From Bdellovibrionales bacterium RIFOXYC1_FULL_37_79 (GTDB taxonomy: Bacteria > Bdellovibrionota > Bacteriovoracia > Bacteriovoracales > Bacteriovoracaceae), in contig MEQB01000067.1 in the NCBI GenBank assembly GCA_001770015.1, positions 1 to 64,000 of the forward strand: 64,000 nucleotides of DNA. The letters run 5' to 3'. Shown here in pieces: positions 16,688 through 23,932 of the stretch. How positions within the stretch are numbered: the stretch's first letter is position 1; every line of letters starts with the position of its first letter. The notes beneath the pieces are model-generated. The model was not told where the DNA came from. It searched no databases and worked only from the letters and a program-made list of their open reading frames with translations. A program made the translations under genes and the position numbers.

Positions 16688-17059
16688 TTAAAGCCTACAA
16701 TTGGTAGATTTCTCTGCCATTTCCAACAAGCGCTCAGAAAGTTGCTTTGCATGTTCAGGCATTCTTTTTCGATACATTTTGGCCATTTCATCATTTCGTG
16801 ATACCTCACTTGCTCCAATTGCATCAGCACTGATTGATAGAGCATCACTAGCAAGCCCCATAAGAATATTAGTTAACTTAGAGTTAAATTCTTTGCAGTC
16901 TGTAATTCCTTGAATTTCATCCTTTCTATGCTGTATAGTCTCCTCCCCCAGAGCTTTAATTTCGTTTGTCAGCTTTTCTATGTCATCCGGGTAATAAGTA
17001 AAGGCAAGCAAGGATACTGATGACGTCAGCGATAATAATCCAATTAATAATTTTTTCAT
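16688..17059 (-). CDS. Small secreted helical protein, unknown family
   Basis: A 123-aa protein with signal peptide MKKLLIGLLSLTSSVSLLAF and a GGAG ribosome site. The mature part is mostly charged helix with two cysteines (ITDCKEF near residue 55 and STNCRL at the very end), suggesting a disulfide that ties the tail to the middle. It lies 69 bp upstream of the trypsin-like protease on the same strand and could be co-transcribed. An inhibitor or accessory role is possible by position only. Confidence 0.6.
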   Translation of the reverse strand: MKKLLIGLLSLTSSVSLLAFTYYPDDIEKLTNEIKALGEETIQHRKDEIQGITDCKEFNSKLTNILMGLASDALSISADAIGASEVSRNDEMAKMYRKRMPEHAKQLSERLLEMAEKSTNCRL

Positions 17060-17431
17060 GTTTATTCTCCTTCTCGGGTATGGTCATTAGATATATGTCA
17101 TGTCAATTACGAGCATGATAAATGAAAGAGATGTTAATTTCAATAAAAATGACGCACAGTGTATTTTCTTCAGTTGGTATCGCTAGTTAGCTAATTGTGG
17201 GGGATAAGTTCCTGATATTATTTATGACAGTTTTGGATTAAACTAGTGTGTAAAGCTCTGGCCTTAACTGTGGCCTGCGTCCATTACAGTACGGAAACTG
17301 GGCACGGTGGCTCTTGGTCGATGGGATTGCTGCGCATTTAGTTGGATGTTGTTGCCAGATATTATCCCATCAAGAAATCAACTATAATGTTATAAGAGCT
17401 TGTGGTTCCCGAATTTAAAAGGGAGATGGTG
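17060..17431. other. Gene-free region
   Basis: About 370 bp lie between divergent small secreted protein genes. A 23-codon frame at 17117-17188 has no ribosome site and was not called. No hairpin, repeat or decayed family could be recognised. Confidence 0.35.
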
Positions 17432-17740
17432 TTGAAAGTATTAGTGGTATTAATTTTTATGATGATGAGCAATAGCATGTATGGAAGACGTCCCGCCATT
17501 ATTGGTAACGCTAGAACGGCGGAGGATGTGTATTGTTCTTATCAAAACAGCTTGATTGATCCAGGCGCAAATAAGGAAGATTTTATTGCTTTATTTGAAA
17601 ATTATTTTAATTTGGGGCAAATTAAAGACGTGGTATTAAAAGAAAAGATTTTTTGCGTGCTTTATGATTTTTATCTAATAAATGATCTGGTCTATGCCGA
17701 GGAATTTAGAAGTCGAATGTCTCATGTTGATTGTCCGTAA
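17432..17740 (+). CDS. Small secreted protein, unknown
   Basis: The frame is open from 17402. AAAGGGAG ends about 6 nt before the TTG at 17432, and starting there gives a compact signal peptide (MKVLVVLIFMMMSNSMYG). ATG and GTG codons at 17426 and 17429 sit too close to the ribosome site. The mature part, about 85 aa, has three Cys (DVYCSY, IFCVLYDF, and the penultimate Cys) and is helical and acidic. It has no recognised family. Confidence 0.5.
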   Translation: MKVLVVLIFMMMSNSMYGRRPAIIGNARTAEDVYCSYQNSLIDPGANKEDFIALFENYFNLGQIKDVVLKEKIFCVLYDFYLINDLVYAEEFRSRMSHVDCP

Positions 17741-18157
17741 TTACCGTCATCCGCTTTTAAAACGATTTTACTGTTGGCATTAAGATAATAAAATCTGTTG
17801 TAACACTTTCTCTATCATATAAATGGGAATGGTACAGAACCGTTCATTGATACAAATAAATTCACCCTTCTAGTATTTTGCCGCCTAAGTATCATAGTCA
17901 TTTCGGTTAAAAAATAAGCGAAATATGTATATTTATTCCTTGGTTATAGTTATCGTCTGTCGACGTTTTTTAAAGTTAAATTTAGGCTAAAATGATTGTT
18001 TTTAGTCTTAAAAATAGCCAACATATTGAAATTATTTATCAACATTCATATTCGCACCATATTTATCAATGGTGGATTGATTCTTTGGACAGACTAGTTA
18101 AAAGATTGATGACAATATGATAATATACTCGCAAAACAACCAACGAGGAGATTTCTG
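17741..18157. other. Upstream region of the DUF134 operon
   Basis: About 415 bp without a gene. A weak plus-strand promoter (TTAAAA, 17-bp spacer, TAATAT near 18119-18126) lies about 35 bp before the DUF134 gene. No RNA element is recognised. Confidence 0.35.
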
Positions 18158-18463
18158 GTGGCACCTTGGCAAAAAAAATGTAGGTATATTGAGAGGGAAT
18201 ACAGCAATCATGTGTTTAAACCCAAGGCCATCCCCATGTCCCAATTGGCAGTCATTAATATTGGACATGATGAATTGGAAGCTGTCAAACTGGTGGATGT
18301 TGAGCACTTAAGGCAGGTCGATGCAGCTGAGAAAATGGGAATATCCCCTGCTACCATTCAACGGATTATCGAAACGACACGAGAAAAAATTGTAAAAGCA
18401 TTGATTGAAGGCCACGCCATTATTATTGATGGCGGAGACTACGAAATTAAAGAAAAAAAATAA
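18158..18463 (+). CDS. DUF134 (UPF0251) family putative DNA-binding protein
   Basis: A 101-aa protein. The GTG start at 18158 is supported by GAGGAG 7 nt upstream. The family pattern is complete: basic N-terminus with KKCRYIE, a short F-x-P motif (HVFKPKAIP), then HDELEAVKLVDVEHLRQVDA. The helix-turn-helix AAEKMGISPATIQRIIETTR and the terminal GHAIIIDGGDYE follow. DUF134 proteins resemble sigma-factor region 4 and are found next to COG1433 and COG1149 genes, as here. It probably regulates the operon, and a palindrome lies just after the gene. No ligand or target is known from sequence. Confidence 0.85.
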   Translation: MAPWQKKCRYIEREYSNHVFKPKAIPMSQLAVINIGHDELEAVKLVDVEHLRQVDAAEKMGISPATIQRIIETTREKIVKALIEGHAIIIDGGDYEIKEKK

Positions 18464-18500
18464 ACGTATTATTTGTTATATATTAAAAATACCACTTGAT

Positions 18501-18522
18501 TATATGGGTATATACTCATATA
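18501..18522. promoter_or_regulatory. Near-perfect palindrome upstream of DUF5320 gene
   Basis: The 22-bp sequence has arms TATATG and CATATA and a GTATATAC core, with one mismatched pair. It lies between the DUF134 gene and the DUF5320 gene, about 65 bp before the latter. It is a good candidate operator for the DUF134 protein or another dimeric regulator. Confidence 0.5.
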
Positions 18523-18585
18523 CTACACTTGAAATAGTCACTATCTTCAAAATTAATCAATTTAATATAATTAAGGAGGGGGAAA

Positions 18586-18891
18586 ATGCCAGGGGGAGAC
18601 AAAACAGGACCGATGGGTCAAGGACCAAGAACGGGTAAAGGGATGGGATTATGCAGTCCTCATCCAGGAATCCATCATCGAAGTGGTTTTGGCTATCGGA
18701 GAAGGTGTGGCAGAGGAATGGGGTTTTTGAATCGTTTTGGTAATTTATGGGGATTCATAAAACAGGCTTTGCCCAGAGAAAAAGATCTGCAAAGTTATTT
18801 AAACGAGTTAGAAGCTGAACTCAATGAAGGTAAAGAAGTATTAAAAAATATTATTGATTTGAAGAATAAGGAAGATGACCAATCAGAATAA
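18586..18891 (+). CDS. DUF5320 family small Gly/Arg-rich protein
   Basis: A 101-aa protein preceded by AAGGAGGGGGA. Its first 20 residues (MPGGDKTGPMGQGPRTGKGM) are the hallmark of DUF5320. A Gly/Arg/His-rich stretch with two cysteines (GLCSPHPG and RRCGRGMG) follows, then a C-terminal coiled-coil helix (LQSYLNELEAELNEGKEVL). Members occur in anaerobes beside COG1433 and MinD-like ATPases. Its biochemical role is unknown. The Cys/His residues could bind metal, and the helix may mediate oligomerisation. Confidence 0.85.
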   Translation: MPGGDKTGPMGQGPRTGKGMGLCSPHPGIHHRSGFGYRRRCGRGMGFLNRFGNLWGFIKQALPREKDLQSYLNELEAELNEGKEVLKNIIDLKNKEDDQSE

Positions 18892-18949
18892 CGTTAAGGT
18901 TGTTAAAATTATCAGCATACAGATGTTACAGACATAAGGATGAATTACA

Positions 18950-19912
18950 ATGCATGTATTTGGCCCAGTTCCTTCTAGGCGTTTAGGAACATCCCTCGGA
19001 GTGGATTTGGTGAAGCATAAAATATGCTCACTAAATTGTGTCTATTGTGAGTGTGGGGCAACCACTGACTTGACGATTGATCGGAAATCTTTTTTTCCCC
19101 TAAGTGATATTATTTTTGAAATCGATAGTATCCTCGTGGGAAAACCATATTTGGATTACATTACTTTTTCGGGAAGCGGGGAACCCACGCTTTCAAGTGA
19201 TATTGGAGAGGTGATTCGTTATATAAAAAAATATTATCCTCAATATAAGATTGCGCTACTGACTAATGCTACCTTGTTAAATGATATAGCTTTAAGAAAA
19301 GAGCTTTTGCCGGTTGACTTGATTATTCCATCCGTAGACGCTGGAAGCGAAGAAGTTTTTAAGAAAATTAATTGCCCGCAAGTGAATTTATCCCTAGGAG
19401 AACTGGTAAACGGTCTGAAGGCATTTGCTGATGAATTTGAAGGACATGTCTGGATTGAAGTATTTATAGTTCCTGGTATTAATGATGATGATAGCGAGAT
19501 TGAAAAAATTAAACAGATATGTCATTTGATAAATCCAGAAAAAATACAGCTAAACACCTTGGATCGTCCTGCCCCTCATAATCCTACTATCACCTCGGCA
19601 AACATTGAATCACTTATGGCGATGGAGAAAATATTTTATCCACTAAAAACTGAAATTATAAAGTCATCAAACAATAATGTTTTAAAACAAACCAATTCAA
19701 AGTTCACCTCTCACATCCTTTTAAATATCATGGATATGATTTGCAGACGCCCCTCCACCACGCAAGATATAGCCAGTGCGCTTGGTTTAAGGATGGTCGA
19801 AGTAAATAAATATTTAAAACAACTTAAGGATAAAGGTATCCTGCTTTTTAAAGATGAGGCCAGAGGACGATTTTACTATATAGAAAATAAAAATTCCGAG
19901 GATACAAGATGA
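18950..19912 (+). CDS. Radical SAM protein (COG0731-like) with C-terminal winged helix
   Basis: A 320-aa protein. The N-terminus FGPVPSRRLGTSLGVDL is typical of this radical SAM subgroup. The cluster motif is ICSLNCVYCECG (C-x3-C-x2-C), followed by TFSGSGEPTL for SAM contact. After the barrel, about residues 240-315 form a winged-helix domain (RRPSTTQDIASALGL, then VNKYLKQLKDKGIL). The stop overlaps the start of the double ATPase gene by 4 nt (ATGA type), indicating coupling. The family is often encoded next to MinD-like ferredoxin ATPases and COG1433 proteins. The substrate is unknown. Confidence 0.85.
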   Translation: MHVFGPVPSRRLGTSLGVDLVKHKICSLNCVYCECGATTDLTIDRKSFFPLSDIIFEIDSILVGKPYLDYITFSGSGEPTLSSDIGEVIRYIKKYYPQYKIALLTNATLLNDIALRKELLPVDLIIPSVDAGSEEVFKKINCPQVNLSLGELVNGLKAFADEFEGHVWIEVFIVPGINDDDSEIEKIKQICHLINPEKIQLNTLDRPAPHNPTITSANIESLMAMEKIFYPLKTEIIKSSNNNVLKQTNSKFTSHILLNIMDMICRRPSTTQDIASALGLRMVEVNKYLKQLKDKGILLFKDEARGRFYYIENKNSEDTR

Positions 19913-21777
19913 ACAATATTGTAATTGCCAGCGGAAAAGGGGGAACCGGGAAAACCACCGTTGCTGTCAATCTTGCTTATTATTTATCTACCAGCGAGCA
20001 CCAAAAAGTGACTCTCCTTGATTGCGATGTAGAGGCACCTAATGACAATCTGTTTATTAATGCAAAATTTTCCGAAACTCGGGAAGTTAAAATTCCAAGA
20101 CCGGTATGGATAGAAGACCGATGTAGTTCTTGTGGCAAGTGTGTCTTGGTATGTAATTATAATGCAATTGCTAAAGTCAAAAATAAAATTTTAATTTTTA
20201 ATGAACTATGCCACTCATGCGGTGCCTGTATTTCGCTTTGTCCTCACAGCGCTTTAAGAAAAGAAGAGCTAGCAATTGGGAGGGTGGAATTTGCGAAAGA
20301 AAATGCACCCTTTGCGTTTGGCCACGGGATTTTAAAGATTGGAGAAAGTCTTGCTCCGCTAGTGATCAAGCACTTGAAAAAATATATGGACAAAAGTTCC
20401 ATCAATATAATTGATGCTGCTCCCGGCACGACCTGCCCTGTAGTTAAGTCAATGGAAGGTATGGATTACTGTCTGCTAGTAACAGAGCCAACACCATTTG
20501 GATTAAATGATCTAACTCTTGCCGCATTGTTGGCGGCTAAATTAAATCTTCCAACAGGAATTGTGATTAATAGGTCTTACGGAGCGGATCAAATAATTGA
20601 AGATTTTGCGACGTCATGCCAGATCCCAATTGTCGGGAAAATCCCTTTTGATAAAAAATATGCTCAAAGTTATTCCAAAGGAGATGTTTTAATTAAAAGT
20701 TTCCCAGAATTAAAGGCGATCTTTGCGGACATATACTTGCAAATGAAGTTGATTCAAAGAGTGCCACTGGTTGATGAGATCAAGGACCAAGATGTGGGAG
20801 CAATGGTCAATATTTTTAGTGACAATAATAAAATACAAAAAACGCCCTATCAAGAGATGGTGGTGATTAGTGGTAAGGGGGGAACTGGAAAAACCACAAT
20901 TACGTCTGCGCTAGCAGAGCTTATGGAAAATAAAGTGTTGGCAGATAATGATGTTGATGCTTCGAATCTTTATTTATTGTGTAAGCCGGAAGTTCTAAAA
21001 TCAGGCGATTTTACTGGAGGTAAAAAATATTTTATTGACCAGGATAAATGCGTTGGTTGTGGTGCATGTCTACATTTATGTCATTTCGATGCTGTTCATT
21101 TAGCTTCTGGCAAACCAGGTAAATATGAAATTAATAAATTGTCTTGCGAGGGATGTGGCCTTTGTTATCATCTCTGTAAGTTTGGTGCAATTTCAAGCTA
21201 CGAAACCGTATCGGGGAAATGGTATATCTCAAAAACAAAACAGGGATATTTAAGCCATGCCAAATTAGGTACGGGGGAAGAAAATTCTGGAAAGTTGGTC
21301 AGTTTAGTTCGCAATAATGCATCAGACATTGCTCAACATTTCGGGATGAAGCACATTTTAAGCGATGGGCCGCCCGGTACGGGATGTCCGGTGATCTCCG
21401 CCATAACCGGAGTGGATCAAGCTTTGGTGGTTACAGAGCCGACATTATCAGGCATCCATGATATGCAGAGGGCTCTTGATTTGGCCAAACATTTTAGTGT
21501 GCCTTCTTTTATTGTTATTAATAAGTTTGATTTAAATAGGGAAATGACGGAGAGGATTAGAAGCATTGCCAAGGAATATAAATCCAAAGTTATTGGAGAA
21601 ATACCGTTTGATAAAAATGTTCATGATGCTCTTATGAAGGGGGAAAGTGTTGTTACTTATAAAAAAGGTGAGGCCTATCTGGCAATTTTAAATCTCTGGA
21701 AAAATTTAGATTCACAAATAAACCAAGATGAAATGATGTCAGTATTTAAGAATATCTTAGAAAGGGGTGTGAAATGA
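19909..21777 (+). CDS. Fusion of two MinD/Mrp-type ATPases with ferredoxin inserts
   Basis: A 622-aa protein made of two copies of a COG1149-type module that is normally encoded by two genes. Copy 1 has the deviant Walker A SGKGGTGKTT (residues 8-17), LLDCDVEAPN, an inserted 2x[4Fe-4S] ferredoxin (CSSCGKCVLVC at 72-82, CHSCGACISLC at 101-111) and DAAPGTTCPV. Copy 2 has the same Walker motif at about 321-330, a ferredoxin insert (CVGCGACLHLC, CEGCGLCYHLC) and DGPPGTGCPV. Copy 1 reads APGT where PPGT is usual. Such ATPases handle iron-sulfur or Mo-Cu clusters with COG1433 proteins. The gene is overlapped on both sides by operon neighbours, so it is probably cytoplasmic and co-made. Confidence 0.9.
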   Translation: MNNIVIASGKGGTGKTTVAVNLAYYLSTSEHQKVTLLDCDVEAPNDNLFINAKFSETREVKIPRPVWIEDRCSSCGKCVLVCNYNAIAKVKNKILIFNELCHSCGACISLCPHSALRKEELAIGRVEFAKENAPFAFGHGILKIGESLAPLVIKHLKKYMDKSSINIIDAAPGTTCPVVKSMEGMDYCLLVTEPTPFGLNDLTLAALLAAKLNLPTGIVINRSYGADQIIEDFATSCQIPIVGKIPFDKKYAQSYSKGDVLIKSFPELKAIFADIYLQMKLIQRVPLVDEIKDQDVGAMVNIFSDNNKIQKTPYQEMVVISGKGGTGKTTITSALAELMENKVLADNDVDASNLYLLCKPEVLKSGDFTGGKKYFIDQDKCVGCGACLHLCHFDAVHLASGKPGKYEINKLSCEGCGLCYHLCKFGAISSYETVSGKWYISKTKQGYLSHAKLGTGEENSGKLVSLVRNNASDIAQHFGMKHILSDGPPGTGCPVISAITGVDQALVVTEPTLSGIHDMQRALDLAKHFSVPSFIVINKFDLNREMTERIRSIAKEYKSKVIGEIPFDKNVHDALMKGESVVTYKKGEAYLAILNLWKNLDSQINQDEMMSVFKNILERGVK

Positions 21778-22136
21778 TTTTAGCAATTACTTCCAATGGG
21801 AAAAGTCTTACTTCTGGAATTGATCAACGATTTGGACGAGCAAAGTATATTATTTTTTATAATACAGATGACTCCAGTTTTGAGTGTTATGACAACGATC
21901 TCAATCTCAATGCTCCACAAGGTGCTGGAATTCAAACCGCTCAAAATGTCGTGGATAAAGGAGGAGAGGTTGTTATTACGGGAAACTTGGGGCCAAAGGC
22001 TTTTAGAGTTTTAAGCGTGGCGAACATCAAGGCTTTTTGTGCTGTTGATGTGACCGTAGCAGAGACAATTGAGTCTTTCAAAAATTGTAAATTAAAAGAA
22101 TTAACAAATCCTAACGTTGAAGGACATTGGGGTTAA
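21774..22136 (+). CDS. NifX/ORP-like (COG1433) cofactor-binding protein 1
   Basis: A 120-aa protein of the dinitrogenase iron-molybdenum cofactor family. Landmarks are the Asp-Gln-Arg-Phe-Gly-Arg-Ala motif near residue 22, NAPQGAGIQTAQNVVDKG, and ITGNLGPKAFRVL. It starts inside the stop of the double ATPase gene (ATGA overlap). Homologues bind FeMo-co precursors or, in the Desulfovibrio orange protein, a Mo-Cu-S cluster. The gene order ATPase then COG1433 protein fits cluster delivery. Nitrogenase genes are absent here, so nitrogen fixation is not implied. Confidence 0.85.
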   Translation: MILAITSNGKSLTSGIDQRFGRAKYIIFYNTDDSSFECYDNDLNLNAPQGAGIQTAQNVVDKGGEVVITGNLGPKAFRVLSVANIKAFCAVDVTVAETIESFKNCKLKELTNPNVEGHWG

Positions 22137-22151
22137 CTAAAGGAGTTTTCA

Positions 22152-22490
22152 ATGAAAATAGCAGTACCTGTAGCAAACCAGCTTTTATGCATGCACTTTG
22201 GACATTGTGAAGTTTTTGCTTTCTTTGAAGTGGATGAAGCTAAAAAAATTATTAAAAGCTGTACTGAGGTTACTCCTCCCGCTCACGAACCTGGGATACT
22301 TCCCCAGTGGGTAAAAAAACAGGGGGCTGATCTTGTTTTAGCAGGAGGTATGGGACAAAGAGCGCAGGAACTTTTTAATCAAAACGGCGTCCATGTGGTT
22401 GTCGGTGTCACTGAAAATAATCCGGCCAAGGCAGTGCTTGATTATTTAAAGGGAAATTTGATCACTGGAACGAACGCTTGTGATCATTAA
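22152..22490 (+). CDS. NifX/ORP-like (COG1433) cofactor-binding protein 2
   Basis: A 112-aa protein with AAGGAG before the ATG. It has HFGHCEVFAFFEVD, then PPAHEPGILPQWV and GGMGQRAQELF, with TGTNACDH at the C-terminus. The His and Cys residues at these sites define the His-rich subgroup of COG1433 and may ligate metal. They are absent from the first copy, so the two are not simple duplicates. It ends 27 nt before the VKOR-DsbA gene. Cofactor identity cannot be told from sequence. Confidence 0.85.
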   Translation: MKIAVPVANQLLCMHFGHCEVFAFFEVDEAKKIIKSCTEVTPPAHEPGILPQWVKKQGADLVLAGGMGQRAQELFNQNGVHVVVGVTENNPAKAVLDYLKGNLITGTNACDH

Positions 22491-22517
22491 AAATGTGGAA
22501 ATTAACGAGGTGAAAAA

Positions 22518-23780
22518 ATGTTAGGGATATTTTATTCATCCAAAGACCCAGAAAAATTTGGTAAAAACTGCGGCGAAGAAAAAAGAACAATACCTTACGT
22601 CCAATTAGTGATAGTTCTGATTGGTTTAGGTGCTTCGTTTTGGACGTATCTTCTTCATCTTCAGCTTAAAGCACAATTGGGATCTCCCTTGATTTGTGAT
22701 GTAAACGAAACACTTAATTGTTCTAAAATTATAGGGAGTGCGCAGGGGGAGTTTTTTAATATTCCGCTTGGAATCTGGGGAATGAGCTATTGGTTGATTG
22801 GATTAAGCCTGGTTTATTTCTTGAAATTTTCGCAGGCTTCTTTCAGATATATTGTTTTTTGGAGGATGCTGGTTTCTTCGGTTGGATTTCTTTTTGCTTT
22901 AGTCCTGATTTATATTTCATACTTTATATTAAATGGGATTTGCGAATTTTGTTCAGTAGTCCAGGCATGTTGTATCCTTTATTTTATTGCATCATTTATC
23001 TCTTATAAAAGAATGGACAAAAATTCGGTTTACTACGCTTTGTCGCTGGATTTTTATAAGTTAGTTGGCAGTGTGGTAATTGCTTTTATTATACCTTTAA
23101 TGATTTTTGCTGCTACCAATACATTTTTATATGAATATTATAAAAAAAATATTGAGCAAAATAGTGCTTCTAAAGAAGGGCCAATTGCATCTCAAACGAG
23201 TGTTTTGCCCCTTCCTTTCTTAGATAATGAGGATGTTGACTTTTCTTTAGGAGATGATAATGCCCCGGTGGATTTAATCGAATTCACTGATTTTGAATGT
23301 CCTTTTTGCCAGCTGTTGCACGAAAAACTGCAAGAATTAAAACCTTTAATCGATAAAGGGATGATAAAAATTTATTTTAGAAATTGGCCTCTTAGTTATC
23401 ACCAGTATGCCACCACTTTGGCGATTGCTGCCAGGTGTGCGGGTTGGCAAAACAAATTTTGGGAATTTGCCAATTGGTCATTTAAAACGGCAAAACAATT
23501 TGCAGAAGATCCAAAGAAGAAAGAAAAAGCTTTTTCTGATCATGGGATTATTTCACAAGCAAAATTAATAAAGTTAAACCTTGTTGATTTTGAAGCTTGT
23601 CTTCAAGACCCCAAAATGCTTGCTAAAATTAAAAAAGATAGTTCGGATGCTGCTCTTCTCGGAGGAGAGGGTACTCCGTTTTTATTGGTGAACGGCATAC
23701 AATATGAGGGAGATTGGTTAAACCCAGACGAATTAAAAAACGACATTCTTAAAATCATTAATAAAAAACGTAAAAAATAA
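22518..23780 (+). CDS. Membrane VKOR-DsbA thiol oxidase fusion
   Basis: A 420-aa protein with five or so membrane helices and a periplasmic thioredoxin-fold domain. The VKOR part has the loop cysteines Cys60 and Cys68 (LICDVNETLNCSK), the conserved GEFFNIPLGIWG, and the quinone-side CxxC Cys142/Cys145 (NGICEFCSVV). A membrane segment (180-200) leads to a DsbA-like domain with Cys261-Pro-Phe-Cys264 and the cis-proline loop GTPFLLVNG. It should form disulfides in exported proteins and pass electrons to quinone. This suits the many Cys-containing secreted proteins in the window. It is the last gene of the 18.1-23.8 kb operon. Confidence 0.9.
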   Translation: MLGIFYSSKDPEKFGKNCGEEKRTIPYVQLVIVLIGLGASFWTYLLHLQLKAQLGSPLICDVNETLNCSKIIGSAQGEFFNIPLGIWGMSYWLIGLSLVYFLKFSQASFRYIVFWRMLVSSVGFLFALVLIYISYFILNGICEFCSVVQACCILYFIASFISYKRMDKNSVYYALSLDFYKLVGSVVIAFIIPLMIFAATNTFLYEYYKKNIEQNSASKEGPIASQTSVLPLPFLDNEDVDFSLGDDNAPVDLIEFTDFECPFCQLLHEKLQELKPLIDKGMIKIYFRNWPLSYHQYATTLAIAARCAGWQNKFWEFANWSFKTAKQFAEDPKKKEKAFSDHGIISQAKLIKLNLVDFEACLQDPKMLAKIKKDSSDAALLGGEGTPFLLVNGIQYEGDWLNPDELKNDILKIINKKRKK

Positions 23781-23932
23781 ATAAAGTCTCCAATATTGAG
23801 AAGCTGAAGTTAAATATCTGATTTGAGTAAAACAGTCGGATGTTACAGAGAAGCGGGCCAGTAAAAAAAGCATGAAACGCGAAATCTAATCCAAAGGTTT
23901 GCGAAATACTCATGTATAATTAATGCTAGCCT

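Noticed and set aside
17117-17188. 23-codon frame starting MINERDVNF
   Set aside because: Too short, no ribosome site, no similarity to anything I know.
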